Shown here one piece after another: positions 17,426-27,176 of a stretch of DNA of 64,000 bases (the stretch's first letter is position 1; each line of letters begins with the position of its first letter). The notes under the pieces are model-generated. The model did not search any database. It saw nothing but the letters and a program-made list of their open reading frames with translations, and was not told the DNA's origin. The stretch is from Novosphingobium resinovorum (GTDB lineage: Bacteria > Pseudomonadota > Alphaproteobacteria > Sphingomonadales > Sphingomonadaceae), in the NCBI RefSeq assembly GCF_001742225.1, contig NZ_CP017076.1, forward strand, positions 186,001 through 250,000. The letters are read 5' to 3'. The translations under genes were made by a program, and so were the position numbers.

Positions 17426-19921
17426 ATGTCTGGAACGGCAGGACCGTCTGCACGCGCCGCGCTTATGGCCGGGGTATTCGCATCGGCATTCACATTCGCA
17501 TCCGCATCCGCCGGTGCCCAAGAGGCAGCGACGACCACAGCCGGCGCGACGCCGCCTGCAGCCACTCCCGAAGCCGCTTCCGCAATCGGCCCGCAGCATG
17601 CCGAAGGCGGCCTGAACGACATCGTCGTGACTGCGCGCCGCCGTGCGGAAAGCCTGCAGGACGTGCCTGTCGCCGTCACCGCGCTCAGCGCCGAGACGCT
17701 CGAACGCTACGACATGACCAGCCTGGAGAAGATCTCCACGCAGACGCCGCAGTTCACGATCGGCCGCTCCTCGAACGGTTCGGGCGCGCAGCTTACCTTG
17801 CGCGGTATCGGTTCGTCTTCGACCTCGATCGGCATCGAGCAGTCGGTCGCGGTGGTGGTGGACGGCGTCTACTACGGCCAGGGCCGCGTCATCAATGAAG
17901 GCTTTCTCGATCTCGACGGCGTCGAGGTGCTCAAGGGCCCGCAGTCGCTGTTCTTCGGCAAGAACGCTACGGCGGGGGTGATCTCTCTGCGTACCGCCGA
18001 TCCGACTTCGACCCCCGAATTCAAGGCCAAGCTCGGCTACGAGTTCCGCGCCAAGGAACTGGTCGGCGAATTCGTCGGCTCCGGCCCGCTGACCGACACG
18101 TTGGGATTACGCGTCGCGGTGCGTGCCTCGAACATGTGGGGCGGCTATTTCAGGAATGCCGGGGTCGACAAGACCTACAACACCACCGACATCGCCACCG
18201 GCGTCACCACCTCGCACTTCGCGCCTGCCTATGACGGCGACAATCCCGGCAACAAGGAACTGCTGGGCCGCGTCACGCTGGTCTGGGACCCGGGCAACGA
18301 CTTCAAATTCACCGTCAAGGCCAACGGCTCGACCTCGAAGAACAACAACAACTCGTGGAACTACGTACCCTTCGGCTGCGTCGGCGGCACTTATGAAACC
18401 AATCCCTTGATCAAGTGCGAGAAGAAATTCCAGGTCTACCAGAACTACTTCCCCGAGGACCTCGCGGGCACCAACCCATGGTCGCGCGATGACGGCGCGC
18501 TCTACAACAAGTACAGCAGCTGGGCGGTCACCGGCACGGCGGAGTATGCGCTGAAGGACGTCGACATCACCTGGGTCAACAACTTCAACCGCAACACCAA
18601 CCAGTGGGCCTGCGATTGCACCTTCGTGTCGAGCAGCAGCGCCGCCGCCCCATCGACCGAGCGGTCGTTGTTCCACGCCTTCTCCAGCGAACTGCGCGCG
18701 CAGACCAAGTTCGACGGGCCGATCAACCTGCTTGCCGGTGCCTATTACCAGAAGACCCACCGCAACCACCGCCAGACCGGCTCGTTCGGCAACGTTTCGG
18801 ATTCGACCGCGCCGGCCGAGTATGAATACCTCGGCTATTTCAAGCATTCCGAGACTCACGGCGAGACGTTGTCGGCCTATGGTCAGGCGACCTGGAAGAT
18901 TCTGTCCAACCTCGAAGCCGCAGCGGGCGTGCGCTACATTCACGAGACCAAGGACAGCTACCTTGTCCAGCCGTACGTGAATGCCGCGCTGCAGTTCCTG
19001 TTCCCGGAAAACAAGACGATCGCGGCCGACCAGACCTTCAACAACTGGTCGCCCGAAGCCACCCTGACCTGGAAGCCGACCGACGACGTGACTGTCTACG
19101 GCGCGTACAAGACCGCTTACAAGTCGGGCGGGTTCTCCAACTCCGGCTTCGTCAGCGCCGGGACCGTGCCCAGCGACGTCGCCTTCAAACCGGAAAAGGC
19201 GCGCGGTTTCGAAGTCGGCATCAAGACCAAGCTGGTCGACAACCAGCTGCGCCTGAACTTCGACGTCTACAGCTACAAGTACACCGACCTGCAGGTGGAC
19301 TTCTTCAACCCCGCCACGTTCGCGTTCATCACCACCAACGCAGGCGCCGCGCGCACCAGGGGCGTGGAGCTGGAATTCGAGTTCGCGCCTTATGCGGTGC
19401 CGGGCCTGAACCTGCACGGCTCGATCAACTACAACAAGGCGCGTTACCTCGAATACATCGCCCCGTGCTATGGCGGGCAGACGGCGGCGCAGGGCTGTAA
19501 CACCGTGTTCCAGCCCAATCCGGACTCGCCCGCCGCCCCCGGTCAGGACCTGAGCGGCGCGCCCACCGCCGTCGCGCCGCGCTGGACCGGCTCGTTCGGC
19601 ATCGGCTACGAGACCGACATCGGCACCGGCACAAAGCTGGGCGCGACGATCGACACGCGCTATTCCAGTTCCTACCTCGCCTCCAGCTTCGCGCATCCGC
19701 TTTCGGGCCAGGCCAAGTACCTGACAGTGGACGGCACCATCCGCGTCAAGTTCGACGACGAGCGCTTCGAACTGGCCCTGATCGGCAAGAACTTGACGAA
19801 CCAGTTCATCGTCGGCGGCGCCATCGACGGTCCCAACACCGGCACCACGCGCATCGCCGACCAGATCGGCTTCGTGAACCTTCCGCGCACCGTGCAACTG
19901 CAGGCCAGCGTACGGTTCTGA
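17426..19921 (+). CDS. TonB-dependent receptor
   Basis: 831-residue outer-membrane receptor. The N-terminal signal peptide ends near ASAGAQ (residue 32); the TonB box region is NDIVVTARRRAES; the plug domain contains LRGIGSSSTSIG and LDLDGVEVLKGPQSLFFGKNATAG; the barrel ends with QLQASVRF, a terminal Phe suited to BAM recognition. The FeKT-like SKGG segment is present as YKTAYKSGGF. The adjacent SnoaL-like protein and SDR suggest uptake of an organic carbon compound rather than iron, but the substrate is not established. A 12-bp GC hairpin lies downstream, so expression of the following genes may be reduced relative to the receptor. Confidence 0.95.
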   Translation: MSGTAGPSARAALMAGVFASAFTFASASAGAQEAATTTAGATPPAATPEAASAIGPQHAEGGLNDIVVTARRRAESLQDVPVAVTALSAETLERYDMTSLEKISTQTPQFTIGRSSNGSGAQLTLRGIGSSSTSIGIEQSVAVVVDGVYYGQGRVINEGFLDLDGVEVLKGPQSLFFGKNATAGVISLRTADPTSTPEFKAKLGYEFRAKELVGEFVGSGPLTDTLGLRVAVRASNMWGGYFRNAGVDKTYNTTDIATGVTTSHFAPAYDGDNPGNKELLGRVTLVWDPGNDFKFTVKANGSTSKNNNNSWNYVPFGCVGGTYETNPLIKCEKKFQVYQNYFPEDLAGTNPWSRDDGALYNKYSSWAVTGTAEYALKDVDITWVNNFNRNTNQWACDCTFVSSSSAAAPSTERSLFHAFSSELRAQTKFDGPINLLAGAYYQKTHRNHRQTGSFGNVSDSTAPAEYEYLGYFKHSETHGETLSAYGQATWKILSNLEAAAGVRYIHETKDSYLVQPYVNAALQFLFPENKTIAADQTFNNWSPEATLTWKPTDDVTVYGAYKTAYKSGGFSNSGFVSAGTVPSDVAFKPEKARGFEVGIKTKLVDNQLRLNFDVYSYKYTDLQVDFFNPATFAFITTNAGAARTRGVELEFEFAPYAVPGLNLHGSINYNKARYLEYIAPCYGGQTAAQGCNTVFQPNPDSPAAPGQDLSGAPTAVAPRWTGSFGIGYETDIGTGTKLGATIDTRYSSSYLASSFAHPLSGQAKYLTVDGTIRVKFDDERFELALIGKNLTNQFIVGGAIDGPNTGTTRIADQIGFVNLPRTVQLQASVRF

Positions 19922-19943
19922 ACGGCAGGGCGTAATCGTGAAA

Positions 19944-19974
19944 CCCGGCGCCCGGCTCAGACCCGGGCGCCGGG
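19944..19974 (+). terminator. GC-rich hairpin between receptor and SnoaL-like gene
   Basis: Perfect 12-bp stem CCCGGCGCCCGG / CCGGGCGCCGGG with a 7-base loop and no T-tract. Likely an RNA-stabilising or partially terminating stem inside an operon rather than a full terminator. Confidence 0.6.
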
Positions 19975-19989
19975 GGAGAGGACAGCATC

Positions 19990-20538
19990 ATGACCGATAC
20001 CGACAGCAGGCTCGCCGCGCTCATCGCCAAGGACGACATACGCGACCTCGCCATGCGCTACATGCGCGGGCAGGACCGCCTCGACCACGCGCTGCAGCTG
20101 GGTACGTTCTGGCCGGATTCGACCACCGATTACGGCATCTTCGCAGGAAGCGGCCCGGACTTCGTGGACTTCGCGCAAGGCCTGCTGACAGAGCATCTCG
20201 CCAACCAGCACATCATCGGCCAGCACCATATTCAATTCGACGAGGCCGACCCGAACCGCGCCTTTGGCGAAGTCTACTACTATGCCTTCCACCGCATCCT
20301 TGATGATGGGGTGGCGACCGACCTCATCATCAGCGGTCGCTATCTCGACCGCTACGAACGGCGCGATACCCCCTCCGGCCCGGAATGGCGCTTCGCCCAT
20401 CGCAGCGAATTCGTCGACTGGGCACGCAAGGACATCGCCGCCGACGGCATCCTGTCCACCGATCTCGCCGCCTGCCTGCTCGGCCGCCACGATACTCAGG
20501 ACCGTTCCTACGATTGCGACTGGCTGAAAAACGCCTGA
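19990..20538 (+). CDS. SnoaL/NTF2-like protein
   Basis: 182 residues with the cone-shaped NTF2/SnoaL_4 fold: an N-terminal helix pair (AALIAKDDIRDLAMRYMRGQDRLD), strands with HIIGQHHIQF and GRYLDRYERR, and no signal peptide. Members include scytalone dehydratase-like, ketosteroid-isomerase-like and hydroxylase-associated proteins; the reaction is not defined by the visible residues. It lies between a TonB receptor and an SDR on the same strand, consistent with a catabolic role. Confidence 0.82.
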   Translation: MTDTDSRLAALIAKDDIRDLAMRYMRGQDRLDHALQLGTFWPDSTTDYGIFAGSGPDFVDFAQGLLTEHLANQHIIGQHHIQFDEADPNRAFGEVYYYAFHRILDDGVATDLIISGRYLDRYERRDTPSGPEWRFAHRSEFVDWARKDIAADGILSTDLAACLLGRHDTQDRSYDCDWLKNA

Positions 20539-20554
20539 CCCGGAGAAGACCTTC

Positions 20555-21307
20555 ATGACCAGCAAGACCATTATCGTCACCGGCGCAGCATCGGCCGGCG
20601 GCCTCGGCTTCGCCACCGCCCGCCTGCTCGCGCGGCAGGGCCATGCCGTCACCCTCACCGACCTCGACGGCGATGCCGCCGCCGCCCGCGCGGAAGAACT
20701 GCGCGCCGAGGGCCTGACTGCAACCGGCCTCGCGCAGGACGTCACCGACGAGGCGGGCTGGGCCGCGCTGATCGCGCAGGTCAGCGGCGAGACCGGCCGC
20801 ATCGACGGCCTCGTCAACAATGCCGGCATCGCCGTGCTCAAGTGGACCGCCGACCTCGACTCCGCCGCCTGGGATCGCCAGATCGACGTCAACCTCAAGA
20901 GCGTCTACCTCGGCTGCCGCGCGGTGCTGCCGGTGATGGAGGCACAAGGATCGGGCTCGATCGTCAACCTCTCGTCGATCGCGGGCCTCGTCGGCGTTGC
21001 CGGCGCCTCGGCCTATGCGGCCAGCAAAGGCGGCGTGCGGCTCTATTCCAAGGCGCTGGCGCTGGAAGTGGCGGCCAAGGGCATCCGTGTGAACTCGGTC
21101 CACCCCGGCGTGATCTGGACCGAGATGCAGAAGGTCGCGATCGAGGACAACCCCGACCAGTATGACGCCATCAACGCGGCGATCCCGATGAAGCGCATGG
21201 GCGAGCCCGACGACATCGGCGAGATGATCGCGTTTCTTATTTCGGACCGCGCCAAGTACGTGACCGGAGGCGAGTTCGTCGTCGACGGCGGGTTGACGGC
21301 GCAATGA
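20555..21307 (+). CDS. SDR-family oxidoreductase
   Basis: 250-residue classical short-chain dehydrogenase. TGAASAGGLG (9-18) binds the cofactor; LVNNAG is at 86-91; catalytic Ser140/141, Tyr154 and Lys158 (YAASK). The Asp after strand 2 (TLTDLDG) favours NAD(H). The C-terminal GGEFVVDGGLTAQ is typical of 3-oxoacyl/hydroxysteroid dehydrogenase-like members. It overlaps the next gene by ATGA, so the small membrane protein is translationally coupled. Confidence 0.93.
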   Translation: MTSKTIIVTGAASAGGLGFATARLLARQGHAVTLTDLDGDAAAARAEELRAEGLTATGLAQDVTDEAGWAALIAQVSGETGRIDGLVNNAGIAVLKWTADLDSAAWDRQIDVNLKSVYLGCRAVLPVMEAQGSGSIVNLSSIAGLVGVAGASAYAASKGGVRLYSKALALEVAAKGIRVNSVHPGVIWTEMQKVAIEDNPDQYDAINAAIPMKRMGEPDDIGEMIAFLISDRAKYVTGGEFVVDGGLTAQ

Positions 21308-21642
21308 TTGCGGCGGGCCTTACGGCGCGAGCGATCGCGCTGTTCGTGGTGGTCGTGGTCGGTCAGATCGGCGGGAGCGTGCTGCTGGCGCGCACCGCCG
21401 GGTTTACCTCGCCCGGCTGGTCGCTGCTTTGCGCGGCGGTCTACGTTGTCTCGCTCTACTGCCTGGCGCTGCTACTGCACGAGGGCGCCGCGCTCAGCCT
21501 GTTGATGCCGCTGATGGCGGCCGTGGTACCGATGGGTGCGATCCTGCTCGCGGTGGTGTGGCTGGGCGAAGGTGCCTCATGGGCGCGGCTCGGGCTGCTG
21601 ACGCTTTCCTGCGCGGTGGTGGCGTTGGCTAGCCGGGTCTGA
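21304..21642 (+). CDS. Small four-helix membrane protein (EamA/SMR-like)
   Basis: 112 residues, almost entirely hydrophobic, with about four membrane spans. The pattern (ALFVVVVVGQIGGSVLLART ... LLMPLMAAVVPMGAILLAVVWLGEGASW) resembles half of a DMT/EamA transporter or an SMR protein; the LGE segment in the third or fourth helix is typical of EamA modules. The ATG overlaps the SDR stop. It may export or import a product of the SDR, but no motif fixes the substrate. Confidence 0.7.
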   Translation: MIAAGLTARAIALFVVVVVGQIGGSVLLARTAGFTSPGWSLLCAAVYVVSLYCLALLLHEGAALSLLMPLMAAVVPMGAILLAVVWLGEGASWARLGLLTLSCAVVALASRV

Positions 21643-22177
21643 GGAACGAGGGCGACATCTCGACAGGCAGCCTCTCATTCGTCATCCGGCGTTCCTTGAT
21701 CCGGCGATCGACGGCAAATCGCGCGGTTGCGATGTCGTCGAGATGAGGGGCGGTGCTCCCATGCGTGGGGAAGGGGGCTCGATTCGAACTGATGGGAGAT
21801 GCCCTGATCGGTTTGCAAGCGGTCGCGGTAGCGGCGATGATCAGGAAGACCTGGAACCTGGCGGTAGGAGCGCGCCGGAATGATGGGCAGATACGGTGCC
21901 TTGCAGGTTCTCACCCAACCCGCCGGCATCATGGCGTTCGTCGGCCGGCAGGGCCGTAGAGGCTTGGGCTTCGGGATCGCCGTCAGATCGGCGCGAGAGC
22001 CTTAGTTGAAACCTTCGCTTCCGGTGGGGATGAAGCCGCGACGCACGCCTCGATTTGCCACGGCAGGCGTCGATTTTCTCGTGGGCCTATGCTGCGATCG
22101 TTCGAAAGACTGCCTGAAAATGTCTTTTGTCTCGGCAGTTGGCGCATGGCGCCGAAAAACCTTACCGAAGATATGAG
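21643..22177. other. Intergenic stretch with no recognisable gene
   Basis: About 535 bases between the small membrane protein and the IalB-family gene. Short open frames exist on both strands (for example 21675-21932 minus and 21753-21959 plus) but none shows family motifs or a clear ribosome site. An ACTGCC/GGCAGT imperfect stem lies near 22110-22140. Nothing else convincing is seen. Confidence 0.5.
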
Positions 22178-22735
22178 TTAGCGGCTTGTGCCGGCAAGTA
22201 CCCCCGCTCTGTCGAGCGCTTGACCAAGTCCTTTGAGGGAAACCGGCAGGTCGATCCTACGCCCATCTCCCGCGGTTACGAACGAGATGCGTAACAACGT
22301 CTCCTTGCGCAAGGAACGGACGGCTTCCTTGCCGAATTGCAGCGGGACCACACAGCCGGAGGGCAGGCAGGTCTTGAACGGCAATGGCGGGCCGGATGTG
22401 TTCAGTTTGAGAACGAGGCCGCTAGCCAAATCCACCCCGAAGGGCGTTAGCAGGGTGCCCACTGCCCCATCCGGCACGGCGACCAGTTCCATCGCGAGCA
22501 CGCGCTGCATTTCATGGCCGGAAGTCGCCGTGGTCGCCTGTCGTTGCACCGCCGAGCATTTGGTGGCCTTGCCCGCCACGGCGCAGACGACCTCCCAGTC
22601 TCCATGGCGCTCATGTGGCGGGGCAGCGGATGGTTCCGCGGCAACGGCCATGTCGCCGGTGAGAAACAGCGCTGCTACGATGGCCAGAACAGGCCACCGG
22701 CAAGCATGGCCACCGCGCTCAACCGTCACGGACAA
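22178..22735 (-). CDS. IalB-family (invasion-associated locus B) protein
   Basis: 185 residues with an N-terminal signal peptide (LAIVAALFLTGDMAVAAEP) and the IalB features HGDWEVVCA and paired cysteines near residues 50-60 and 120-128 (KTCLPSGC). IalB proteins are periplasmic or surface-associated and widespread in alphaproteobacteria; their general function is not settled despite the invasion-derived name. Its start is only 16 bases after the autotransporter stop on the same strand, so the two are probably one transcript. Confidence 0.83.
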   Translation of the reverse strand: MSVTVERGGHACRWPVLAIVAALFLTGDMAVAAEPSAAPPHERHGDWEVVCAVAGKATKCSAVQRQATTATSGHEMQRVLAMELVAVPDGAVGTLLTPFGVDLASGLVLKLNTSGPPLPFKTCLPSGCVVPLQFGKEAVRSLRKETLLRISFVTAGDGRRIDLPVSLKGLGQALDRAGVLAGTSR

Positions 22736-22751
22736 GGCCCTTCGTGCATCG

Positions 22752-25700
22752 TCAGAAGCGCCACGTCAGGTTACCTTTCACGCCGTGGTCCTGCACATTG
22801 CGCCCGATCTGGCCCGAATAGGATGCCCCGATGCTGACGCCAGCCCCCAGGCCCGCTTCGATCCCGGCCTGAAGGACGGCTGCATTCCGAGCGATCGGTG
22901 TGCCTGATATCCCGAAGACCTGCGAGCCCGCATCGAAGCGCAGATCGGTGAACGGTGTACGGTTGCCGAAGGCGTGCCTCCACCCGGTCGACCAGAACGC
23001 ATGCAGCGCGCCTTCTCTCGCCAGATCGAGGTCGCCGCGCAAGCCCAGGCTCGAAAAGGTCACTTCGGTATTTTTCGATTCCCCGATCAGCGCCGCATCG
23101 CCGCCATTTTCGGCGAACCCATCGGTATGAAGACGCACGTGACTGATCTGGGCAAATGGTTCGAAGTGCCCATGATTGACCTCTATTCGATAGCCCGCTT
23201 CTCCGAAGACTTGCGCGCTGTTGCCCTTGTATCGCGAGGAGAGTGCATCGGCGAAGCCGGTGAACCCGACCGCGCGATCGACATCGAGCTTGTGCCAGGT
23301 ATAAGCCGCGCCGACCTGCAGGTTGAGGGGGGCAAGGCCGGTCCCCGCATAGACGCCCAGGTGGTAATTGTCGCTATGGCCGGTATCGCGGTGCCCGGCA
23401 GTGTTGAATTTCGAGCGGCTGTAGCCGCCCACTACGCCCGCCCTTGCGACATCGCCGATAGGCAGATCGACACCGACCAGCAAGCCCCGGGCCGAACGGT
23501 GCAGGACCCCGGCATTGCCATTGCCCGCGAGGGAACCCCACGAGCCGTAGCCATGTCCCCACAGCGACACGCCGGGCCGCTCTGTCTCCCGGCCATCGGT
23601 GCCTGACCGCAGGTGCATCGACACCGCATCGCGCAGATACTGGCTGTCCTGGATCAGCGCGCTCTTGGCGGAAGAGTGGATTTCGCCTGACAGTTGCCCG
23701 AACGCGCCGCGCGCCTCTTCGAAGGTCTGGAGATAGCCCAGGGCGTTGCGCAGGCCCACGGCCGGGTCGAGTGCATCCAGCGCGCCGGCGACGCTGCGCT
23801 CGTTGGGGGTGATCGCGGCAGAGACGAAGCTGCTGGTCTGGGCCACATCGAGGTAGACGTTGCTGGCGTCGTACCCGACGGTAAGATCGTAAAAGGCCGA
23901 TACCGCCGTATCGCCGGTCAGCGTGTAAGTGCCCGTCACGCCTTGAGCCGCCGTCAGCACCGTGTAGCGCCGGCCAAGCACATAGGGCGTTGCGGTGTCG
24001 GTCTTGGTCACCTCCAGTGTCGCGCCGCTCCCGATTGCCGCAAAGCCCGTGGCGGTGATCCTGTCGGAAAGCGGTCCATCCACGGCGACCTGAACCGCAT
24101 AGATCGACCCGGATTGCTGCGTGACGTTGCCATCCACGGCCAATGTCCCGATCGCGCCATTGCCCGGGGCGATCGTCGAACCCGGTGCGGCGACGATGCC
24201 GCCCACGGTTCCGGTGCCCGATATGCGTGTGCCGCTGGCCAGGGAGACCGACGATGCCGCGAGCGAACCGGTGATCCGCAATTCGCCCTCAGCCAGAATG
24301 GTGGCGCCGGACAGGCCGCTCGTACCCGTCAGGGACAGCATGCCCGCACCCTGCTTTGTGAAGGTGCCGTTGCCGTTGATCGCGTTTGCGAAAGTGGCGT
24401 CAGTGCCCTGGGTCACGACCAGTGCGGCGTTGTCGAGGATCGCACCGCTGCCGAAGCCGGTCGCCGACCCGACGAGCGTGCCGTCCGAGATCGTCGTGCC
24501 GCCGGAATACGTGTTGACGCCGGAAAGCGTCGTCGTGCCCGCACCGGCCTGCACGACTGCGCCGGTGCCTGAAATCGTCCCGGAGAACGTCACGGCGTCA
24601 GCGCGGTCGAACGCCAGGGCTGCGTTGTTCAGGACGTTGCCGATGATGGCGCCGCTGGTCCCGCCATCGCCAAGCTGCAGCGTGCCGTCGGAAATGGTGG
24701 TGCCGGCGGAATATGTGTTGTTGCCCGTGAAAATCAGCGTGCCACCGCCAGTCTTGACGACGTCGCCCGGCTGTGTGCCGTCTGAAATCGTTCCTGCGAC
24801 GGTTGCCGTCACGCCGGTGGGTACGAAGATCGTCGGATCGCCGCTGACGGTGATATCGTTGCCGATGACCATGCCGCTCTGGACGAGGTTGATGGCGGTG
24901 AATTCGCTCATCGCCAGCGCGCCCGTGCCGAGCGCGTCGTTGTTCCCCAGCGAAAGTGTGCCGGTCAGCAGTGCCGTGCCGCCCGAATACGTGCTACTTC
25001 CATTCAGGGCGTAGCCCTGTCCGGCCGAGAGTATCAGTCCGCCCGTACCGCTGATCGATCCCGCATAATTGCCGCCGGCCTGTGTGAGCGTCAGGGTGTT
25101 GTCTCCCAGGGCGATGGCACCAGCGCCGGTTACCGTGTCGAGATCGCGATCGCCGTCCGCTGCGCTGATGTCGAACGTGCCCGTCGCGCCGATCGCAACC
25201 GACGAGACGATGTCACCGGCATCTGCCAGCACCAGCGCGCCGGCATCGATCGTGGTCCCGCCGGTGTAGGTATTCGCTGCGGTGATGGTGACGCCGCCGT
25301 TCCCGGTCTTTATCAGACCGGCCGTACCCGACAGCACGCCGTTGATCATGCCGGTCCGGGCATCGATAGTGCTGCTCACGTTGGCGGCCACGGTTCGCGT
25401 CAGCGTTCCGCCCGCAATGGTATAAGTATCGAGTACCAAGGTCCCGTTCAGGATCGTGGCCGCGCCCTGCATCAGCGATACTTGCGTCTGGCTCGTTCCG
25501 CCGAGGTCGAGCGTGCCGCCGTGGATGACCGTCGAACCGCTGGCCGAACCGAGGGTGCCCGCGCCGGCCAACACCAACGATCCGTCATCGATGACGGTAT
25601 CGCCGGTATAGCTGTTGGCACCCTTGAGGATCACGCCGCCGGAGCCGGTCTTTATCAACCCAGCCGTGCCGGACAGCGCGCCATCGACGCTCCCGGACCG

Positions 25701-27176
25701 GAGGTCTAGCATATCGTCGGCATCGATGGCCGCATTGCCTGCGAGGGTTCCGCCTGTCAGCGTATAGGTGCCGACCGAGAGCGTACCGTTCTGGACGGTA
25801 CCGCCGCCCTGCGTGAGCGTTGCCTGGCTCTGACTGCCCGCGCCCAGGTCCAGGGTGCCGCCATTGATCGTTGTCGTACCGTCGCCGGAGCCCAAAGTCC
25901 CGGCACCTGCCAGCGCCAGTGTACCGCCGTTGACGACGGTGCCGCCGGTGTAACTGTTCGCTCCACCGAGCGTGACAGTGCCGTTGCCGGATTTGGTCAA
26001 CGTGCCCGAGCCGCTCAGTGCGCCATCGATCGCCCCCGCCTGTGCATCGATTGCCGTGCCTGCATCCACGGAGGCATCGCTGGCGAGGATTCCGCCCGCA
26101 AGCGTGTAGGTATCGACCGATAGCGTACCGTTGCGGATCGTTCCGCCGCCCTGTGTGAGCGACGCCTGGATCTGCTGCGTATCGCCGAGGTCCAGGGTTC
26201 CGCCATTCACGATCGTCGATGCCGTATCCGCGCCGAGCGTGCCGTTGCCCGCCAGAGCCAAAGTGCCGGATTCGAGCGTCGTGGTGCCGGTGTACCCGCT
26301 TGCACCGGTGAGCGTCACCTGGCCGCCGGATCCCGAATCGATGTAAGTGATGACGCCCGGCGTGCCGGCCGTGCCATCCGAAAATCCACCGGACAGCACG
26401 GTCGTGTTGCCGTTCATATCGATGGTGTTGGTGTTCGTATCGTCCAGCGCGAAGCTGTTGGGATAGGTCTGCCCGTTCTGGTCGATCAGCAAGGTGCCGC
26501 CTGCGAAGGTCGGGTTTACCGAGGTTCCAAGGTTGCTCGAACCGTAGTTCGGACTTGCGGTGTCGATGTCGTTGGCTTGTCCCGGCACCGTCACGCCGCC
26601 GTCCGAGGTCACCGTAAAAGTCCCGGACGAGATCGCGTTCCCGGCCGGCGTCCACACCTGGGAAAGGCCGCTCGTGCTGGCGTAAGCGAACGTGTAGGTC
26701 CCCGCGGTGATGTCAGAGAAGGTCGCGGCCTGGAAATTGTAGACGCCGTTGTTCGCGCTGTCGGATGCTACCAGCGAATTCCCGTCCGGGCTGATGTAGA
26801 AGAAGTTCTGCCCTGCCGTCAGGCCTGCGGGCAACGTGCCGTTGGGGACGTTGCTCAGCAGGATCGAGAATGCCTGCGTGCCGACTGCGGAACTGTCCGC
26901 GCGATTGAGCTGTACGGCGCCCTCCGCCGAAACGGAGCCGCCGTGCCAGCTACCGTAGATGATCTGGACATCGAACAATCCCGCGGCCGAGCCGTCGGAC
27001 ACGAGATAGCCCAAGGCATCGGTATGCGCGCTGGCCATGCCCGCGCCCACGACAAGGCCCGCCGAGGCAATCGTGACCATTGCAGACCGTGTACCGACGA
27101 GAAACGTCAGCGATGCCGCGCTCTGAAGAAGACGCTCGCGTCCGATCTTGGCGAAGTGCCGTTTCCGGATTGCCAT
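22752..27176 (-). CDS. Autotransporter with beta-strand repeats and C-terminal barrel
   Basis: 1474-residue type V secretion protein. It has a long N-terminal secretion signal (core near residues 22-50, ending ASAHT), a passenger rich in autotransporter-associated beta-strand repeats (SYTGGT, NGGTLDLG, GSGTLTKSGNG), and a C-terminal beta-barrel from roughly residue 1190 (SLWGHGYGSWG) to the final KGNLTWRF, ending in Phe. Three consecutive repeats of exactly 114 residues stand out. No protease or lipase active site is seen in the passenger, so an adhesin or matrix role is the best guess. The downstream IalB-family gene is 16 bp away. Confidence 0.93.
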   Translation of the reverse strand: MAIRKRHFAKIGRERLLQSAASLTFLVGTRSAMVTIASAGLVVGAGMASAHTDALGYLVSDGSAAGLFDVQIIYGSWHGGSVSAEGAVQLNRADSSAVGTQAFSILLSNVPNGTLPAGLTAGQNFFYISPDGNSLVASDSANNGVYNFQAATFSDITAGTYTFAYASTSGLSQVWTPAGNAISSGTFTVTSDGGVTVPGQANDIDTASPNYGSSNLGTSVNPTFAGGTLLIDQNGQTYPNSFALDDTNTNTIDMNGNTTVLSGGFSDGTAGTPGVITYIDSGSGGQVTLTGASGYTGTTTLESGTLALAGNGTLGADTASTIVNGGTLDLGDTQQIQASLTQGGGTIRNGTLSVDTYTLAGGILASDASVDAGTAIDAQAGAIDGALSGSGTLTKSGNGTVTLGGANSYTGGTVVNGGTLALAGAGTLGSGDGTTTINGGTLDLGAGSQSQATLTQGGGTVQNGTLSVGTYTLTGGTLAGNAAIDADDMLDLRSGSVDGALSGTAGLIKTGSGGVILKGANSYTGDTVIDDGSLVLAGAGTLGSASGSTVIHGGTLDLGGTSQTQVSLMQGAATILNGTLVLDTYTIAGGTLTRTVAANVSSTIDARTGMINGVLSGTAGLIKTGNGGVTITAANTYTGGTTIDAGALVLADAGDIVSSVAIGATGTFDISAADGDRDLDTVTGAGAIALGDNTLTLTQAGGNYAGSISGTGGLILSAGQGYALNGSSTYSGGTALLTGTLSLGNNDALGTGALAMSEFTAINLVQSGMVIGNDITVSGDPTIFVPTGVTATVAGTISDGTQPGDVVKTGGGTLIFTGNNTYSAGTTISDGTLQLGDGGTSGAIIGNVLNNAALAFDRADAVTFSGTISGTGAVVQAGAGTTTLSGVNTYSGGTTISDGTLVGSATGFGSGAILDNAALVVTQGTDATFANAINGNGTFTKQGAGMLSLTGTSGLSGATILAEGELRITGSLAASSVSLASGTRISGTGTVGGIVAAPGSTIAPGNGAIGTLAVDGNVTQQSGSIYAVQVAVDGPLSDRITATGFAAIGSGATLEVTKTDTATPYVLGRRYTVLTAAQGVTGTYTLTGDTAVSAFYDLTVGYDASNVYLDVAQTSSFVSAAITPNERSVAGALDALDPAVGLRNALGYLQTFEEARGAFGQLSGEIHSSAKSALIQDSQYLRDAVSMHLRSGTDGRETERPGVSLWGHGYGSWGSLAGNGNAGVLHRSARGLLVGVDLPIGDVARAGVVGGYSRSKFNTAGHRDTGHSDNYHLGVYAGTGLAPLNLQVGAAYTWHKLDVDRAVGFTGFADALSSRYKGNSAQVFGEAGYRIEVNHGHFEPFAQISHVRLHTDGFAENGGDAALIGESKNTEVTFSSLGLRGDLDLAREGALHAFWSTGWRHAFGNRTPFTDLRFDAGSQVFGISGTPIARNAAVLQAGIEAGLGAGVSIGASYSGQIGRNVQDHGVKGNLTWRF
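25293..26318 (-). repeat. Three tandem 342-bp repeats inside the autotransporter passenger
   Basis: Three in-register copies of 114 codons each (25977-26318, 25635-25976, 25293-25634), starting VTLTGASGYTG, VTLGGANSYTG and VILKGANSYTG. Shared landmarks in each copy are a TLDLG strand at position ~41 and NGTLxVxTYT at ~64-72. The protein copies are diverged, so the duplication is not recent. A fourth partial copy begins at 25292 (VTITAANTYTG). Confidence 0.85.

Noticed and set aside
21675..21959. Small open frames on both strands in the 21.6-22.2 kb gap
   Set aside because: No motif, no ribosome binding site, no conserved-looking segment.
24121..25014. Plus-strand frame rich in Pro/Val/Ser opposite the autotransporter
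   Set aside because: Its repetitive look mirrors the autotransporter repeats; no start signal.
25293..26318. CRISPR-like periodicity
   Set aside because: The 342-bp period encodes protein repeats in frame; repeat units are far too long and diverged for CRISPR.
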